Shown here: piece after piece, positions 17,005 to 24,161 of the stretch
Position numbering within the stretch: position 1 is the first letter of the stretch
Layout of the letters: the number at the start of each line of letters is the position of its first letter
NCBI GenBank assembly: GCA_001898505.1
Contig: MKTZ01000009.1
Location: 310,001 to 374,000, forward strand
Reading direction: 5' to 3'
Length of the DNA: 64,000 nucleotides
From: Sphingobacteriales bacterium 50-39
Lineage (GTDB): Bacteria; Bacteroidota; Bacteroidia; Chitinophagales; Chitinophagaceae
Translations under genes and position numbers: made by a program
The notes under the pieces: generated by a model
Seen by the model: the letters and a program-made list of their open reading frames with translations, nothing else
Told to the model about the DNA's origin: nothing
Databases searched by the model: none

Positions 17005-18440
17005 TGAAAATGCAACGAGTATATATTCTACTGATAGGTCTTTCATTGGGCATCGTGTCCTGTAAAAAGGAGCTGGCTAATATCAATAAGAATCCAAATG
17101 CATCGGAGAACCCACAGCCCGACTATCTGCTGACGGCAGCCGAGAAACTGACCGCGGATGCGTATTGGGGAGTGGACAATAATATGAACTCTTCTTTGTT
17201 GTTTGTCCAGCACTGGGCTAAAATACAGTATACCGATCCTGACCGTTATATCGAAAATAACAACAGCTTTACCACCTTGTGGAAAACATTGTATGGTCAA
17301 AGCATCACCGATCTCAACAAAGTGATAACCATTGCAGACCAGCAGCAGAAGCCTAATTATAAGGCCGTGGCGCTTACCTTGCGTTCATGGGTGTTCCAAC
17401 TGCTGACGGATACGTATGGTGATATCCCTTACCGGCAGGCGGGTAAGATAGACAGTTTCCTCACGCCAGCTTATGACAAACAGGAAGACGTCTATTTAGG
17501 GTTGTTGAGCGATCTAAAGACAGCTCAGGCGACATTGAGCGCTTCCGGAGGCGCCATCGCGGGTGACCCCCTGTATGGAGGCAATATCGGCTCCTGGAAG
17601 AAATTCATCAACTCATTGCGTATACGTATTGCGTTGAGGATTGCCGACAAGGACCCTGTACAGGCCCAGCAGGTTTTTACGGATATACAGACGGAGGGTG
17701 GAGGATATTTTACCAGCAATGGAGATATGGCTGCATTGGTATACCAGGACTCACCGAATCAGAATCCTGTCAGCCTTACCTTCGATACGCGGCAGGACTA
17801 TAGGATCAGCAAAACTATTGTCGACAAACTGACATCGTTGAATGATCCCCGTTTGCCCATTTACGCCCAACTCACCGACTCGGCTCCGCGTGTGTATAAG
17901 GGAGTGCCGAATGGGCTTTTGACGAATGATGCCAACAGCCTGGGGCTTAGCAAGACTTCCAGGCCTGGAGATTATTTTCGGGCGCCACATGCTCCTGCCG
18001 TCATCATGAGTTATGCCGAAGTGCTGTTCGACTTGTCCGAAGCTGTTTCCAGAGGATTTATAACGGGGGATGCCAGCGACCTCTATCGGCAGGCGATACT
18101 GGCCAGCCTGGCGCAATATGGTATCATCGATGCGACCCTGACAGCGAATTATCTGGCGCAGGCGTCCGTGCAGTACAATGCAGGTAATTTCAAGCAGTCG
18201 GTCGGTGAGCAAAAATGGCTGGCTCTCTTTGGGCAGGGGCTCGAAGCTTTTGCAGAGTGGAGGAGATTGGATTACCCGAAACTGGCGCCTGCGGTAGCTG
18301 GGGTGCTGGGTGGTCAGATGCCTGTGCGGTTTATATATCCTGGTTCAGAGCAGTCATTGAATGGAGCCAATTATACCAAGGCGGTGCAGGATCAGGGGGC
18401 GGATGCATTGACGACAAAGCTGTGGTTTGATGTGAACTGA
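17004..18440 (+). CDS. SusD/RagB-type nutrient-binding lipoprotein
   Basis: A 478-residue surface lipoprotein that caps the SusC barrel and binds the nutrient. The lipoprotein signal MKMQRVYILLIGLSLGIVSC ends at the lipobox Cys. Features such as NINKNPNASENPQPDYLL and the late LFGQGLEAFAEWRRLDYP (the WxExRR-type motif) place it in the SusD-like group with alpha-helical TPR-like units. The start codon overlaps the susC stop. A strong terminator follows the pair, so this is a two-gene uptake operon. Confidence 0.95.
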   Translation: MKMQRVYILLIGLSLGIVSCKKELANINKNPNASENPQPDYLLTAAEKLTADAYWGVDNNMNSSLLFVQHWAKIQYTDPDRYIENNNSFTTLWKTLYGQSITDLNKVITIADQQQKPNYKAVALTLRSWVFQLLTDTYGDIPYRQAGKIDSFLTPAYDKQEDVYLGLLSDLKTAQATLSASGGAIAGDPLYGGNIGSWKKFINSLRIRIALRIADKDPVQAQQVFTDIQTEGGGYFTSNGDMAALVYQDSPNQNPVSLTFDTRQDYRISKTIVDKLTSLNDPRLPIYAQLTDSAPRVYKGVPNGLLTNDANSLGLSKTSRPGDYFRAPHAPAVIMSYAEVLFDLSEAVSRGFITGDASDLYRQAILASLAQYGIIDATLTANYLAQASVQYNAGNFKQSVGEQKWLALFGQGLEAFAEWRRLDYPKLAPAVAGVLGGQMPVRFIYPGSEQSLNGANYTKAVQDQGADALTTKLWFDVN

Positions 18441-18477
18441 TTTGACCGGCATCGGATGGCGCGGCGGTAGGAAAACG

Positions 18478-18508
18478 AAAAAACCTCCAAGGCTAGTCGG
18501 AGGTTTTT
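18478..18508 (+). terminator. Terminator after the susCD pair
   Basis: AAAAAACCTCC (18478-18488) pairs with GGAGGTTTTT (18499-18508) across a 10-base loop; the T run is part of the stem. Confidence 0.88.
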
Positions 18509-18760
18509 CATGGAGGATTGGATTAGCATTTCCAATGGGTACAAAACAGGCCGGGTTAGGGCTTGGGTGGTTCAGGGTTGCGACGCGTGACCGGGCCAGG
18601 TCGGGTATAATAGGGTATCGGATGTTTGGATCGGCGGCGTCGGTTGCTTTTGGTAGAACAAAGATGCAAAAAAACCAGGGGTTGATCCAAGAAATGAGAC
18701 CCGGGATTTCCAATATTCGTTACTAAACTTAGCAGGTGTTACAAATAAACGCTTAAAAAT
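18509..18760. other. Gap without a supported gene
   Basis: About 250 bases between two terminators. An open frame crosses the susCD terminator here but shows no family resemblance or plausible start. I see no tRNA, repeat or promoter that can be supported. Confidence 0.5.
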
Positions 18761-18786
18761 AAAGCCCCGGACTGCTCCGGGGCTTT
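18761..18786. terminator. Terminator of the small Arg-rich protein gene
   Basis: AAAGCCCCGGA (18761-18771) and TCCGGGGCTTT (18776-18786) form an 11-bp perfect stem with a 4-base loop. A-rich sequence lies to the left, so it acts on the minus strand for the gene ending at 18824 and could also act on the plus strand. Confidence 0.9.
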
Positions 18787-18823
18787 TGCGATGTGTATCG
18801 TATAACCATTCGTACAACGCTGA

Positions 18824-19150
18824 TTAGTGACCGATCCTGCGGCTGACCCTGTTTTCCTGTCTGTTAAGACGGGCCTGGTCGCGGCGGGTAATGTGTCCGT
18901 TGTCGCGGGCTGCCATATGCCGTTCTTCGCGACGGATATTGCGATCCTGGCGATGCAGACGGGCGGCTTGCCCACGGCTGATCTCGCCTTCTCTTCTCTC
19001 CTCGTGAATACGTCTGTCCTGGTTGTTCAGGCGGGCGTTGACCTCGGCGCGACGGGGATGTATTTGATCCCACCTACCGGCCTGGGCGAAGGAGGAGGTT
19101 GAAATGCCTAAGAAGGCTATCAGGGCGAGTGTAAGTAATTTCGTGTTCAT
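18824..19150 (-). CDS. Small secreted Arg/His/Gln-rich repeat protein
   Basis: A 108-residue protein with a signal peptide (MNTKLLTLALIAFLGISTSSFA). The mature part is strongly basic and built from imperfect repeats of about 29 residues around the patterns RLNNQDRRIHEE, RLHRQDRNIRREE and RLNRQENRVSRRI, each linked by a segment of the type GxIxRxxxA. The repeats should be helical and amphipathic. No enzyme motif is present. It is likely periplasmic; basic repeats could bind nucleic acid, lipid A or polyanions, but the function is unknown. It is transcribed alone, with its own terminator. Confidence 0.75.
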   Translation of the reverse strand: MNTKLLTLALIAFLGISTSSFAQAGRWDQIHPRRAEVNARLNNQDRRIHEERREGEISRGQAARLHRQDRNIRREERHMAARDNGHITRRDQARLNRQENRVSRRIGH

Positions 19151-19201
19151 ACATAACAGATTTTAAGCGTTATATATGAGACCGTGGGAGGGGGGGAAGG
19201 T

Positions 19202-19912
19202 TTAATGAACGATGGAATCCAGATATTTGATGTGATAGATCAATTGAGTTTGAACGGTTTGCCCTCGAAAGGTTGCCGGTATCCATTGACTGCTGGTCTT
19301 TTTCAGGAGGTCGACCACCATATCGTCGAAGTCCGGGATGATACCTTTTGTTACCTTGATATTCTCGACCGTGCCCTGTTTGGTGATGATAAACGATACT
19401 TCAAAGTAGTTAGCCTTACGGATCTCATAGACACTCACCTCCTTATGTAAGTATTCGTCCAGGGAGGGCTTTTTCCATCTGGGTGTTATATATCGATTGC
19501 CCTGATATACAGGTTCATTATTGAATTCCCCCATCTGGATGAGATGGGATGAGTCCCGCGCCAGATAGTCTTCTGCATAAAATTTCAGTTTGCGAAACCC
19601 CGGTTGGGAGATAGACAGGGTGGAGTCTGTGAGCTCCTCGATCTCCCAGGCGGCGAAACCAACGGTGAGCTTTTTACCATCTATCGACCAGTTAAACGAT
19701 TGACCATCCCAGGCCGGGTTGAAGCTGATATAGGCATTCTTTTTAAGGAAGGTATAACGGGTATACAGAGTGTCTTTTACCTGCTGACCATCCGACACGT
19801 TGTATACGCCCGTCTTGATCCAGGTCTTTAGAAGCAGCTGTTTCGACTGGCCGTATAGGATGGCTGGTGAGGTGAGGGTCAGGGTTAGGGCCAGGACAAG
19901 GTAGCGTGGCAT
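19202..19912 (-). CDS. Secreted protein with TonB-like C-terminal domain
   Basis: A 236-residue protein with a signal peptide (MPRYLVLALTLTLTSPAILYG). The C-terminal 75 residues (YFEVSFIITKQGTVENIKV ... PATFRGQTVQTQLIYHI) match the TonB C-terminal fold in length and pattern. Unlike real TonB it has no membrane anchor or proline-rich linker, so it is probably a periplasmic TonB-domain protein of the kind common in Bacteroidota. The first 140 residues are a beta-rich region I cannot name. Its own 5' side abuts the terminator of the next gene. Confidence 0.75.
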   Translation of the reverse strand: MPRYLVLALTLTLTSPAILYGQSKQLLLKTWIKTGVYNVSDGQQVKDTLYTRYTFLKKNAYISFNPAWDGQSFNWSIDGKKLTVGFAAWEIEELTDSTLSISQPGFRKLKFYAEDYLARDSSHLIQMGEFNNEPVYQGNRYITPRWKKPSLDEYLHKEVSVYEIRKANYFEVSFIITKQGTVENIKVTKGIIPDFDDMVVDLLKKTSSQWIPATFRGQTVQTQLIYHIKYLDSIVH

Positions 19913-19925
19913 TTTTCCACAATAT

Positions 19926-19956
19926 AAAAAAAGGCCGGCTATTTCAGCCCGGCCTT
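19926..19956 (-). terminator. Terminator whose loop contains the stop codon
   Basis: Read on the minus strand, AAGGCCGG (19956-19949), a 10-base loop and CCGGCCTT (19938-19931) are followed by a T run. The TAG stop of the upstream gene (19939-19941) lies in the loop, so the stem includes its last codons. Confidence 0.88.
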
Positions 19957-20487
19957 GGTAAACCTTGTGGTTTGATCAGATGGCATGGCGGCCTCTATCC
20001 CATCCAGGGTGTCCGCCGGGACCTTCGCCTTGATCTTTGCCAGCTGGTCGTCGCTGAGGCCCAGTCGGAGCTTGAGTCTCTCCATTTGGGCGGCTTCAGC
20101 CACCTGTCTGTTCTCTTCTGCCATTTTCTTACGGCTTGCCAGCTGCTCCTTTTGTTGGGGAGTGAGTAACGCTCCCATCTTGCTGCGTCTGTCTTTCTGC
20201 AGTGCTATGAGGCCAGCTTTGTATTCTTTTAAAGTAATATTATCCTTTTTGAGAAGCTCGGCTGACTTATCGTGATACTCCTTGTTGATGGCCATCAGCT
20301 GGCGGCGTTGTTCGGGTGTATAACGGATACCTTCATGGTTGAGGCCAAAACTTCTGCGACCTCTTTCGGTGAAGCCGTGTCTTTCTCCGCCATTGCCGGT
20401 GGATTGTGCTTGGGCGATCCCGCAGGTCAACATGATCCCTGCCACGAGCAGGGAGTTTTTAAGGAGTTTTTGGGATTTTGAATTCAC
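19939..20487 (-). CDS. Spy/CpxP-like periplasmic protein
   Basis: A 182-residue exported protein: signal peptide (LLKNSLLVAGIMLTCGIAQA) followed by a helical, charged mature region with LTxxQ-like motifs YTPEQRRQL, LTPQQKEQL and LSDDQLAKI. These motifs define the Spy/CpxP/LTXXQ group, periplasmic chaperone or stress-sensing proteins. The start codon is GTG at 20487. An 8-bp dyad lies directly before it. Its terminator overlaps its stop codon. Confidence 0.75.
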   Translation of the reverse strand: MNSKSQKLLKNSLLVAGIMLTCGIAQAQSTGNGGERHGFTERGRRSFGLNHEGIRYTPEQRRQLMAINKEYHDKSAELLKKDNITLKEYKAGLIALQKDRRSKMGALLTPQQKEQLASRKKMAEENRQVAEAAQMERLKLRLGLSDDQLAKIKAKVPADTLDGIEAAMPSDQTTRFTKAGLK

Positions 20488-20488
20488 A

Positions 20489-20518
20489 ATATGCGTTTTC
20501 AGTATAAGACACGCATAT
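20489..20518. promoter_or_regulatory. 8-bp dyad upstream of the Spy-like gene
   Basis: ATATGCGT (20489-20496) and ACGCATAT (20511-20518) form a perfect dyad with a 14-base spacer, ending one base from the GTG start at 20487. The spacing suits an operator for a dimeric regulator or a 5' mRNA hairpin. Confidence 0.4.
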
Positions 20519-20588
20519 GGGGGAGATGTTTAACCTTTTGAGAGAGCAAATACCGTGAAAATGGGGGTGTTTACCGAAAAGAGAAGTC

Positions 20589-21644
20589 TTAGTGATCCTT
20601 ATTCGCCAGCTGTCCACAGGCGGCGTCGATGTCCTTCCCGCGGCTGCGGCGCAGGCGGGCATTTACCCTGTTCTTCTCCAGGTGGCTCATAAACTTATCG
20701 ACGGTTTCGTCATCGGGCTTGGAGAAAAGCGCTGCCTCGATGGGGTTGTATTCAATGATATTGACGAGGTCGGCGGGCACCTGGCGATAGATCTTTATCA
20801 GCTCGTCCGCATCCTGGCGGCTGTCATTGAAATCTTTAAAGAGAATATATTCAAAAGTAATCTCGTTCCCTGTCTGCTGATAGAAATGATTCAATGCCTC
20901 CACGAGCGCCTTTATATGATTGGTCTCATTGATGGGCATGATCTCATTGCGCTTGGTATCATTGGCTGCATGCAGGGAAAGTGCGAGCTTGAACTTGACC
21001 TTATCATCACCCAACTGATGGATCATCTTGGCGACACCGGCTGTGCTGACGGTGATACGGCGGGGGCTCATGCCAAGCCCATCGGGGGCTGTGATACGCT
21101 CGATGGCCTTTAATACATTACGATAGTTCAGCAGGGGCTCACCCATACCCATAAAAACGATGTTGGAGAGCTTTTTCTCATACACACGCTCCGACTGCTG
21201 ATTGATCAGCACTACCTCATCATATATCTCATCATAATCCAGATTGCGGCGCCGCTGCATATATCCTGTAGCGCAGAACTTGCAACTGAGGGAGCAACCT
21301 ATCTGGGAGGAGACGCAGGCCGTCTTCCGCTCGTCCGTAGGTATCAGCACTCCTTCCACCAGGTGATTGTCAAAAGTACGGAAGCGGCTTTTGATGGTGC
21401 CGTCGGCGGAATATTGGGTAGTATCGACAGCGAGCGCGGGATAGGCGAAGTTGTCCTCCAGCAGTTGGCGAAGGTCCTTGCTAAGATTGGTCATGGACTG
21501 GAAGCCCGTGGCATGTTTTTGCCAGATCCACTCATAGACCTGCCGGGCCCTGAACTTCTTTTCCCCAAGGCTTTCAAAATATTCTTCTAACTCATTGAGA
21601 GTCAGGTGTCGTATATTCTTCTTTTTCTCCACTGTCGGTGTCAT
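20589..21644 (-). CDS. rlmN: 23S rRNA/tRNA adenine-C2 methyltransferase RlmN
   Basis: Radical-SAM enzyme that methylates C2 of A2503 in 23S rRNA and A37 in some tRNAs. The 351-residue product has the cluster motif CSLSCKFC (Cys117, 121, 124). The two methyl-transfer cysteines are also present, Cys110 in KTACVSSQ and Cys343 in DIDAACGQL, which supports RlmN over Cys-less relatives. The GMGEP motif for SAM binding is intact. The ATG at 21644 is preferred to an upstream TTG because a -7 element ends 7 bases before it. The upstream M20 gene ends 26 bases away on the same strand. Confidence 0.97.
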   Translation of the reverse strand: MTPTVEKKKNIRHLTLNELEEYFESLGEKKFRARQVYEWIWQKHATGFQSMTNLSKDLRQLLEDNFAYPALAVDTTQYSADGTIKSRFRTFDNHLVEGVLIPTDERKTACVSSQIGCSLSCKFCATGYMQRRRNLDYDEIYDEVVLINQQSERVYEKKLSNIVFMGMGEPLLNYRNVLKAIERITAPDGLGMSPRRITVSTAGVAKMIHQLGDDKVKFKLALSLHAANDTKRNEIMPINETNHIKALVEALNHFYQQTGNEITFEYILFKDFNDSRQDADELIKIYRQVPADLVNIIEYNPIEAALFSKPDDETVDKFMSHLEKNRVNARLRRSRGKDIDAACGQLANKDH

Positions 21645-21651
21645 CGGAGAG

Positions 21652-21659
21652 CAAAGGTA
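21652..21659 (-). promoter_or_regulatory. -7 element TACCTTTG directly before rlmN
   Basis: On the minus strand TACCTTTG ends 7 bases before the rlmN ATG, so transcription would begin at or next to the start codon. No clear -33 is visible. Confidence 0.5.
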
Positions 21660-21670
21660 CGACGAGCGGA

Positions 21671-23134
21671 TCAATTCCTATAATCCAATGGTGGCTGACG
21701 ATCGCCCAACAAAGGGACATATTTGAAATCCAGTCCGCGGTCTTTCTCAAACTCTTCTTTTGCCTCCCTCACCAGGATGGGCTGTGTCAGGAGATCGATG
21801 CCCATCAGGGTCATGGTCTTAGCGGCGACCATCATACCTTTTATACCAATCTCGGTACCCCCACAGGCAACAGCCTGCCAGCTATGTGGAGGCGTTCCTG
21901 CTACCCAGGTGGCGGCGCCGAGCCCAACGGTAGGGACATTCCAGCTGACATCTCCTACATCGGAAGAGGCGGGGCCCTTTTCGACGCTGGCGGAGAGAGG
22001 CGCAACCTTACCAACAGACTCGATAGGAGGAACTTTATAATTAAATGTAGCCTGGATCTTTTTGGCAAACTCTGTCTCTCCGGGTGTGTAGGTCACGCCG
22101 CCAACCTTTTCCAGGTCCTTTTGCATGGCTACAGAAAGCACCTTGTTGGGGAGTATGTCATAATCCCCGTCGATGATCTCATAATCCATGGTAGTGCCGG
22201 TGCCCAATGCCGCCCCTTGTCCGGCTTTTACCACGCGGTCGAATATCTGTCGAGCGACGTCGCGGTCGTAATGCCGTACGAAATAATAGGACTCCGCGAA
22301 ATCAGGGACTACATTTGGCGCTTTGCCACCCTGTGTGATGACATAATGAACGCGTGCATCGGAGGGTATGTGTTCGCGCATCATATTTACCATATAATCC
22401 ATGCTTTCTACCGCATCCAGGGCGGAGCGGCCTTTGTCAGGTGCTGCGGCGGCGTGCGCAGACAGGCCATGAAACCGGAATTTGGCGGATACCAATGCCA
22501 GTGAGGTGGAATAAGCGACCGCGTTGTCGCTGGCGGGATGCCAGTGAATGACCACATCCACATCTTTGAATAACCCGGCCCGGACCATATATACCTTTCC
22601 GGCGCCACCTTCTTCGGCGGGTGTTCCATAGAGGCGGATGGTCCCCGGAAGATGATATTGTTCCATGATCTTTTTAAGCTCGATGGCAGCAGCCACGGAA
22701 GCTGTACCAAAGAGATGATGACCACAGGCGTGACCGGCTACGCCACCGAGGGGTTTTTTCTCCGGAATGGAATCCTGGGAGAGACCTGGCAGCGCGTCGA
22801 ATTCCGCCAGTATCCCGATGACCGGCTGTCCGCTGCCATAGGTAGCTACAAAGGCGGTGGGCATGTCTGCGACACTTGCCTTGACGGTGAAGCCATTGTC
22901 GGTCAGGGTCTTCTGATGAAGGGCCGAACTTTGGGTCTCTTTGTAACCCAATTCGGCAAGCCCCCAGATCTGCAGGGCGATGTGTTTGTATTGCTCGCGC
23001 CGGGACTGAAGGTCGTTCAGGGCTTGGTTCTTGTATTTATCGATGGTGGCGGCGTTGATCTGGGCGCGGACGGATGAAAGAGAGGTAAAGAAGAGAAAAA
23101 AGATGCCGATGGCCGGCAGGATGGGTCGTCTCAT
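21671..23134 (-). CDS. Secreted M20-family amidohydrolase, AbgB-like
   Basis: A 487-residue metallohydrolase of the M20D/aminoacylase group, closest in pattern to p-aminobenzoyl-glutamate hydrolase subunit B. Metal-binding motifs are GHACGHHLFG and GTPAEEGGAG; the central dimerisation domain is GLSAHAAAAP. A signal peptide (ILPAIGIFFLFFTSLSSVRA) indicates periplasmic action, unlike the cytoplasmic E. coli protein. The likely reaction is amide cleavage releasing an amino acid from an acyl or aryl partner; substrate unknown. A dyad lies just upstream of the ATG at 23134. Confidence 0.9.
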   Translation of the reverse strand: MRRPILPAIGIFFLFFTSLSSVRAQINAATIDKYKNQALNDLQSRREQYKHIALQIWGLAELGYKETQSSALHQKTLTDNGFTVKASVADMPTAFVATYGSGQPVIGILAEFDALPGLSQDSIPEKKPLGGVAGHACGHHLFGTASVAAAIELKKIMEQYHLPGTIRLYGTPAEEGGAGKVYMVRAGLFKDVDVVIHWHPASDNAVAYSTSLALVSAKFRFHGLSAHAAAAPDKGRSALDAVESMDYMVNMMREHIPSDARVHYVITQGGKAPNVVPDFAESYYFVRHYDRDVARQIFDRVVKAGQGAALGTGTTMDYEIIDGDYDILPNKVLSVAMQKDLEKVGGVTYTPGETEFAKKIQATFNYKVPPIESVGKVAPLSASVEKGPASSDVGDVSWNVPTVGLGAATWVAGTPPHSWQAVACGGTEIGIKGMMVAAKTMTLMGIDLLTQPILVREAKEEFEKDRGLDFKYVPLLGDRQPPLDYRN

Positions 23135-23139
23135 GTGCA

Positions 23140-23154
23140 GTAGTTTTATACTAC
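23140..23154 (-). promoter_or_regulatory. GTAGT-N5-ACTAC dyad before the M20 gene
   Basis: GTAGT (23140-23144) and ACTAC (23150-23154) form a perfect 5-bp dyad 5 bases upstream of the ATG at 23134, with a TATATTGT-like -7 candidate on the minus strand beside it. Confidence 0.35.
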
Positions 23155-23194
23155 AATATAAGGAAAATCAGGGGTGGTCGGTGGGACGGGGCAT

Positions 23195-23226
23195 AAAAAA
23201 AGGCCGCCTGGACTGGTAGGCGGCCT
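23195..23226 (-). terminator. Terminator for the small gene at 23339
   Basis: AGGCCGCCT (23201-23209) and AGGCGGCCT (23218-23226) form a 9-bp stem with an 8-base loop; A residues at 23195-23200 give a T run on the minus strand. Confidence 0.9.
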
Positions 23227-23338
23227 GCGAATCAGGTTGTCCTTTAATGGGTTCGTGGACGCAGAGGCGTCAGGAAAAGGATAGGTCTAAAAGGACAGGG
23301 CAGCTAATGGTTATGATATTCAGGGTAGTGTATATTCA

Positions 23339-23617
23339 TCAACCTATTTTGCGAATTTTGGTTTCACGGTATTGTTTCAGCATCAGGTCGAGTATCGTTT
23401 CTTCTTCCAGTTCACAGAATTTTGCAATAATGAACAGATCCTTTACGATGAAGTGATCGACATTCGTCATGAGCTCATTGAACCTGTCGACCTTCTTTCC
23501 AAGATCAGTAGCTACTTTCGTCTTGGGTATATATTTGAAGATGTCGTTGAACACTTCGATCTTGCCGGCTTCAACCATCGGCTTGACGAGTTCATAACGA
23601 GGATCTCGATTGGTCAT
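23339..23617 (-). CDS. Small helical protein, paralog of the one at 27255
   Basis: A 92-residue, soluble, mostly helical protein with no signal peptide or membrane segment. It aligns without gaps to the product of 27255-27533: I count 24 identities over 81 columns, centred on GKIEVFNDIFKY and VATDLGKKVDRFNELM. The pattern (short helices, DLG, RFN) recalls Cro/CI-type helix-turn-helix proteins but I cannot show a definite DNA-binding helix. It is transcribed away from dnaE2, with its own terminator. A regulator or partner role for the mutagenesis cassette is a guess from position and duplication. Confidence 0.65.
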   Translation of the reverse strand: MTNRDPRYELVKPMVEAGKIEVFNDIFKYIPKTKVATDLGKKVDRFNELMTNVDHFIVKDLFIIAKFCELEEETILDLMLKQYRETKIRKIG

Positions 23618-24088
23618 AACAAAGAAAAGGTTTTATATAATTTCTAATAATGCTGGTACTGACTACTCTTTCGAAAAATGAAAACTTTACTTTTTTTTAC
23701 TGCCGGCTGTTCTGTGCTATACTGCCATTAGGGTCCTGAGCAAAACGGTATTTATAGGGGCGGTTAATTTTTGTTCGACAAGGAACACTACTCAAAGAAA
23801 TGGATTTATTTTTTTATTTCAGTCGGTTGAGGACGATGAGTTATTTTTTAAACCGTGATTTGGGAGTGGCTTACAGACATATTTTCGCTTACTCATTACC
23901 GGTATACATCTTCAAAATAACTTTTTGACACTTTTCCGCCACCTTTCTTTTACCTGAATGATCCGGGTCCTTCTACCTGCCCGATCCGTCTGTGCGTTTT
24001 TTCGACATCTACATATTCTTTTTTCCTTATCCAACTGCCCACGACCGCCTGAAATGTAGGTGCGGCCGACATTTCGTACTTGTAAAGA
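23618..24088. other. Long gap between divergent small gene and dnaE2
   Basis: About 470 bases between divergent genes. It is AT-rich with several T tracts (for example 23691-23700 and 23808-23818). I find no open frame with support, no tRNA and no clear promoter for the minus-strand gene. The dnaE2 promoter region begins at the right edge. Confidence 0.5.
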
Positions 24089-24122
24089 TACTAATATTTT
24101 TAGTAATTCAATGCTAAATTTG
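24089..24122 (+). promoter_or_regulatory. dnaE2 promoter with TACTAA-N5-TTAGTA dyad
   Basis: TACTAA (24089-24094) and TTAGTA (24100-24105) form a perfect 6-bp dyad with a 5-base spacer. Ten bases after it is a perfect -7 box TAAATTTG (24115-24122), so the dyad covers the -33 region. The transcript would start about 33 bases before the ATG at 24162. The TACT-N9-AGTA core is shared with three other non-coding sites in the window. Confidence 0.55.
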
Positions 24123-24161
24123 TTGGCAAAAGAGAATCATTTTTTAACACAAGACCTTACG

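Noticed and set aside
18540-18620. Possible tRNA-like fold (GGTTCAGGG)
   Set aside because: No acceptor stem or anticodon arm can be built around it.
18442-18726. 95-codon open frame on the plus strand after susD
   Set aside because: It runs through the susCD terminator, has no recognisable motif and a strange composition; treated as non-coding.
24060-24161. Longer N-terminus of DnaE2
   Set aside because: It would include the promoter dyad and -7 box; DnaE similarity starts at 24162.
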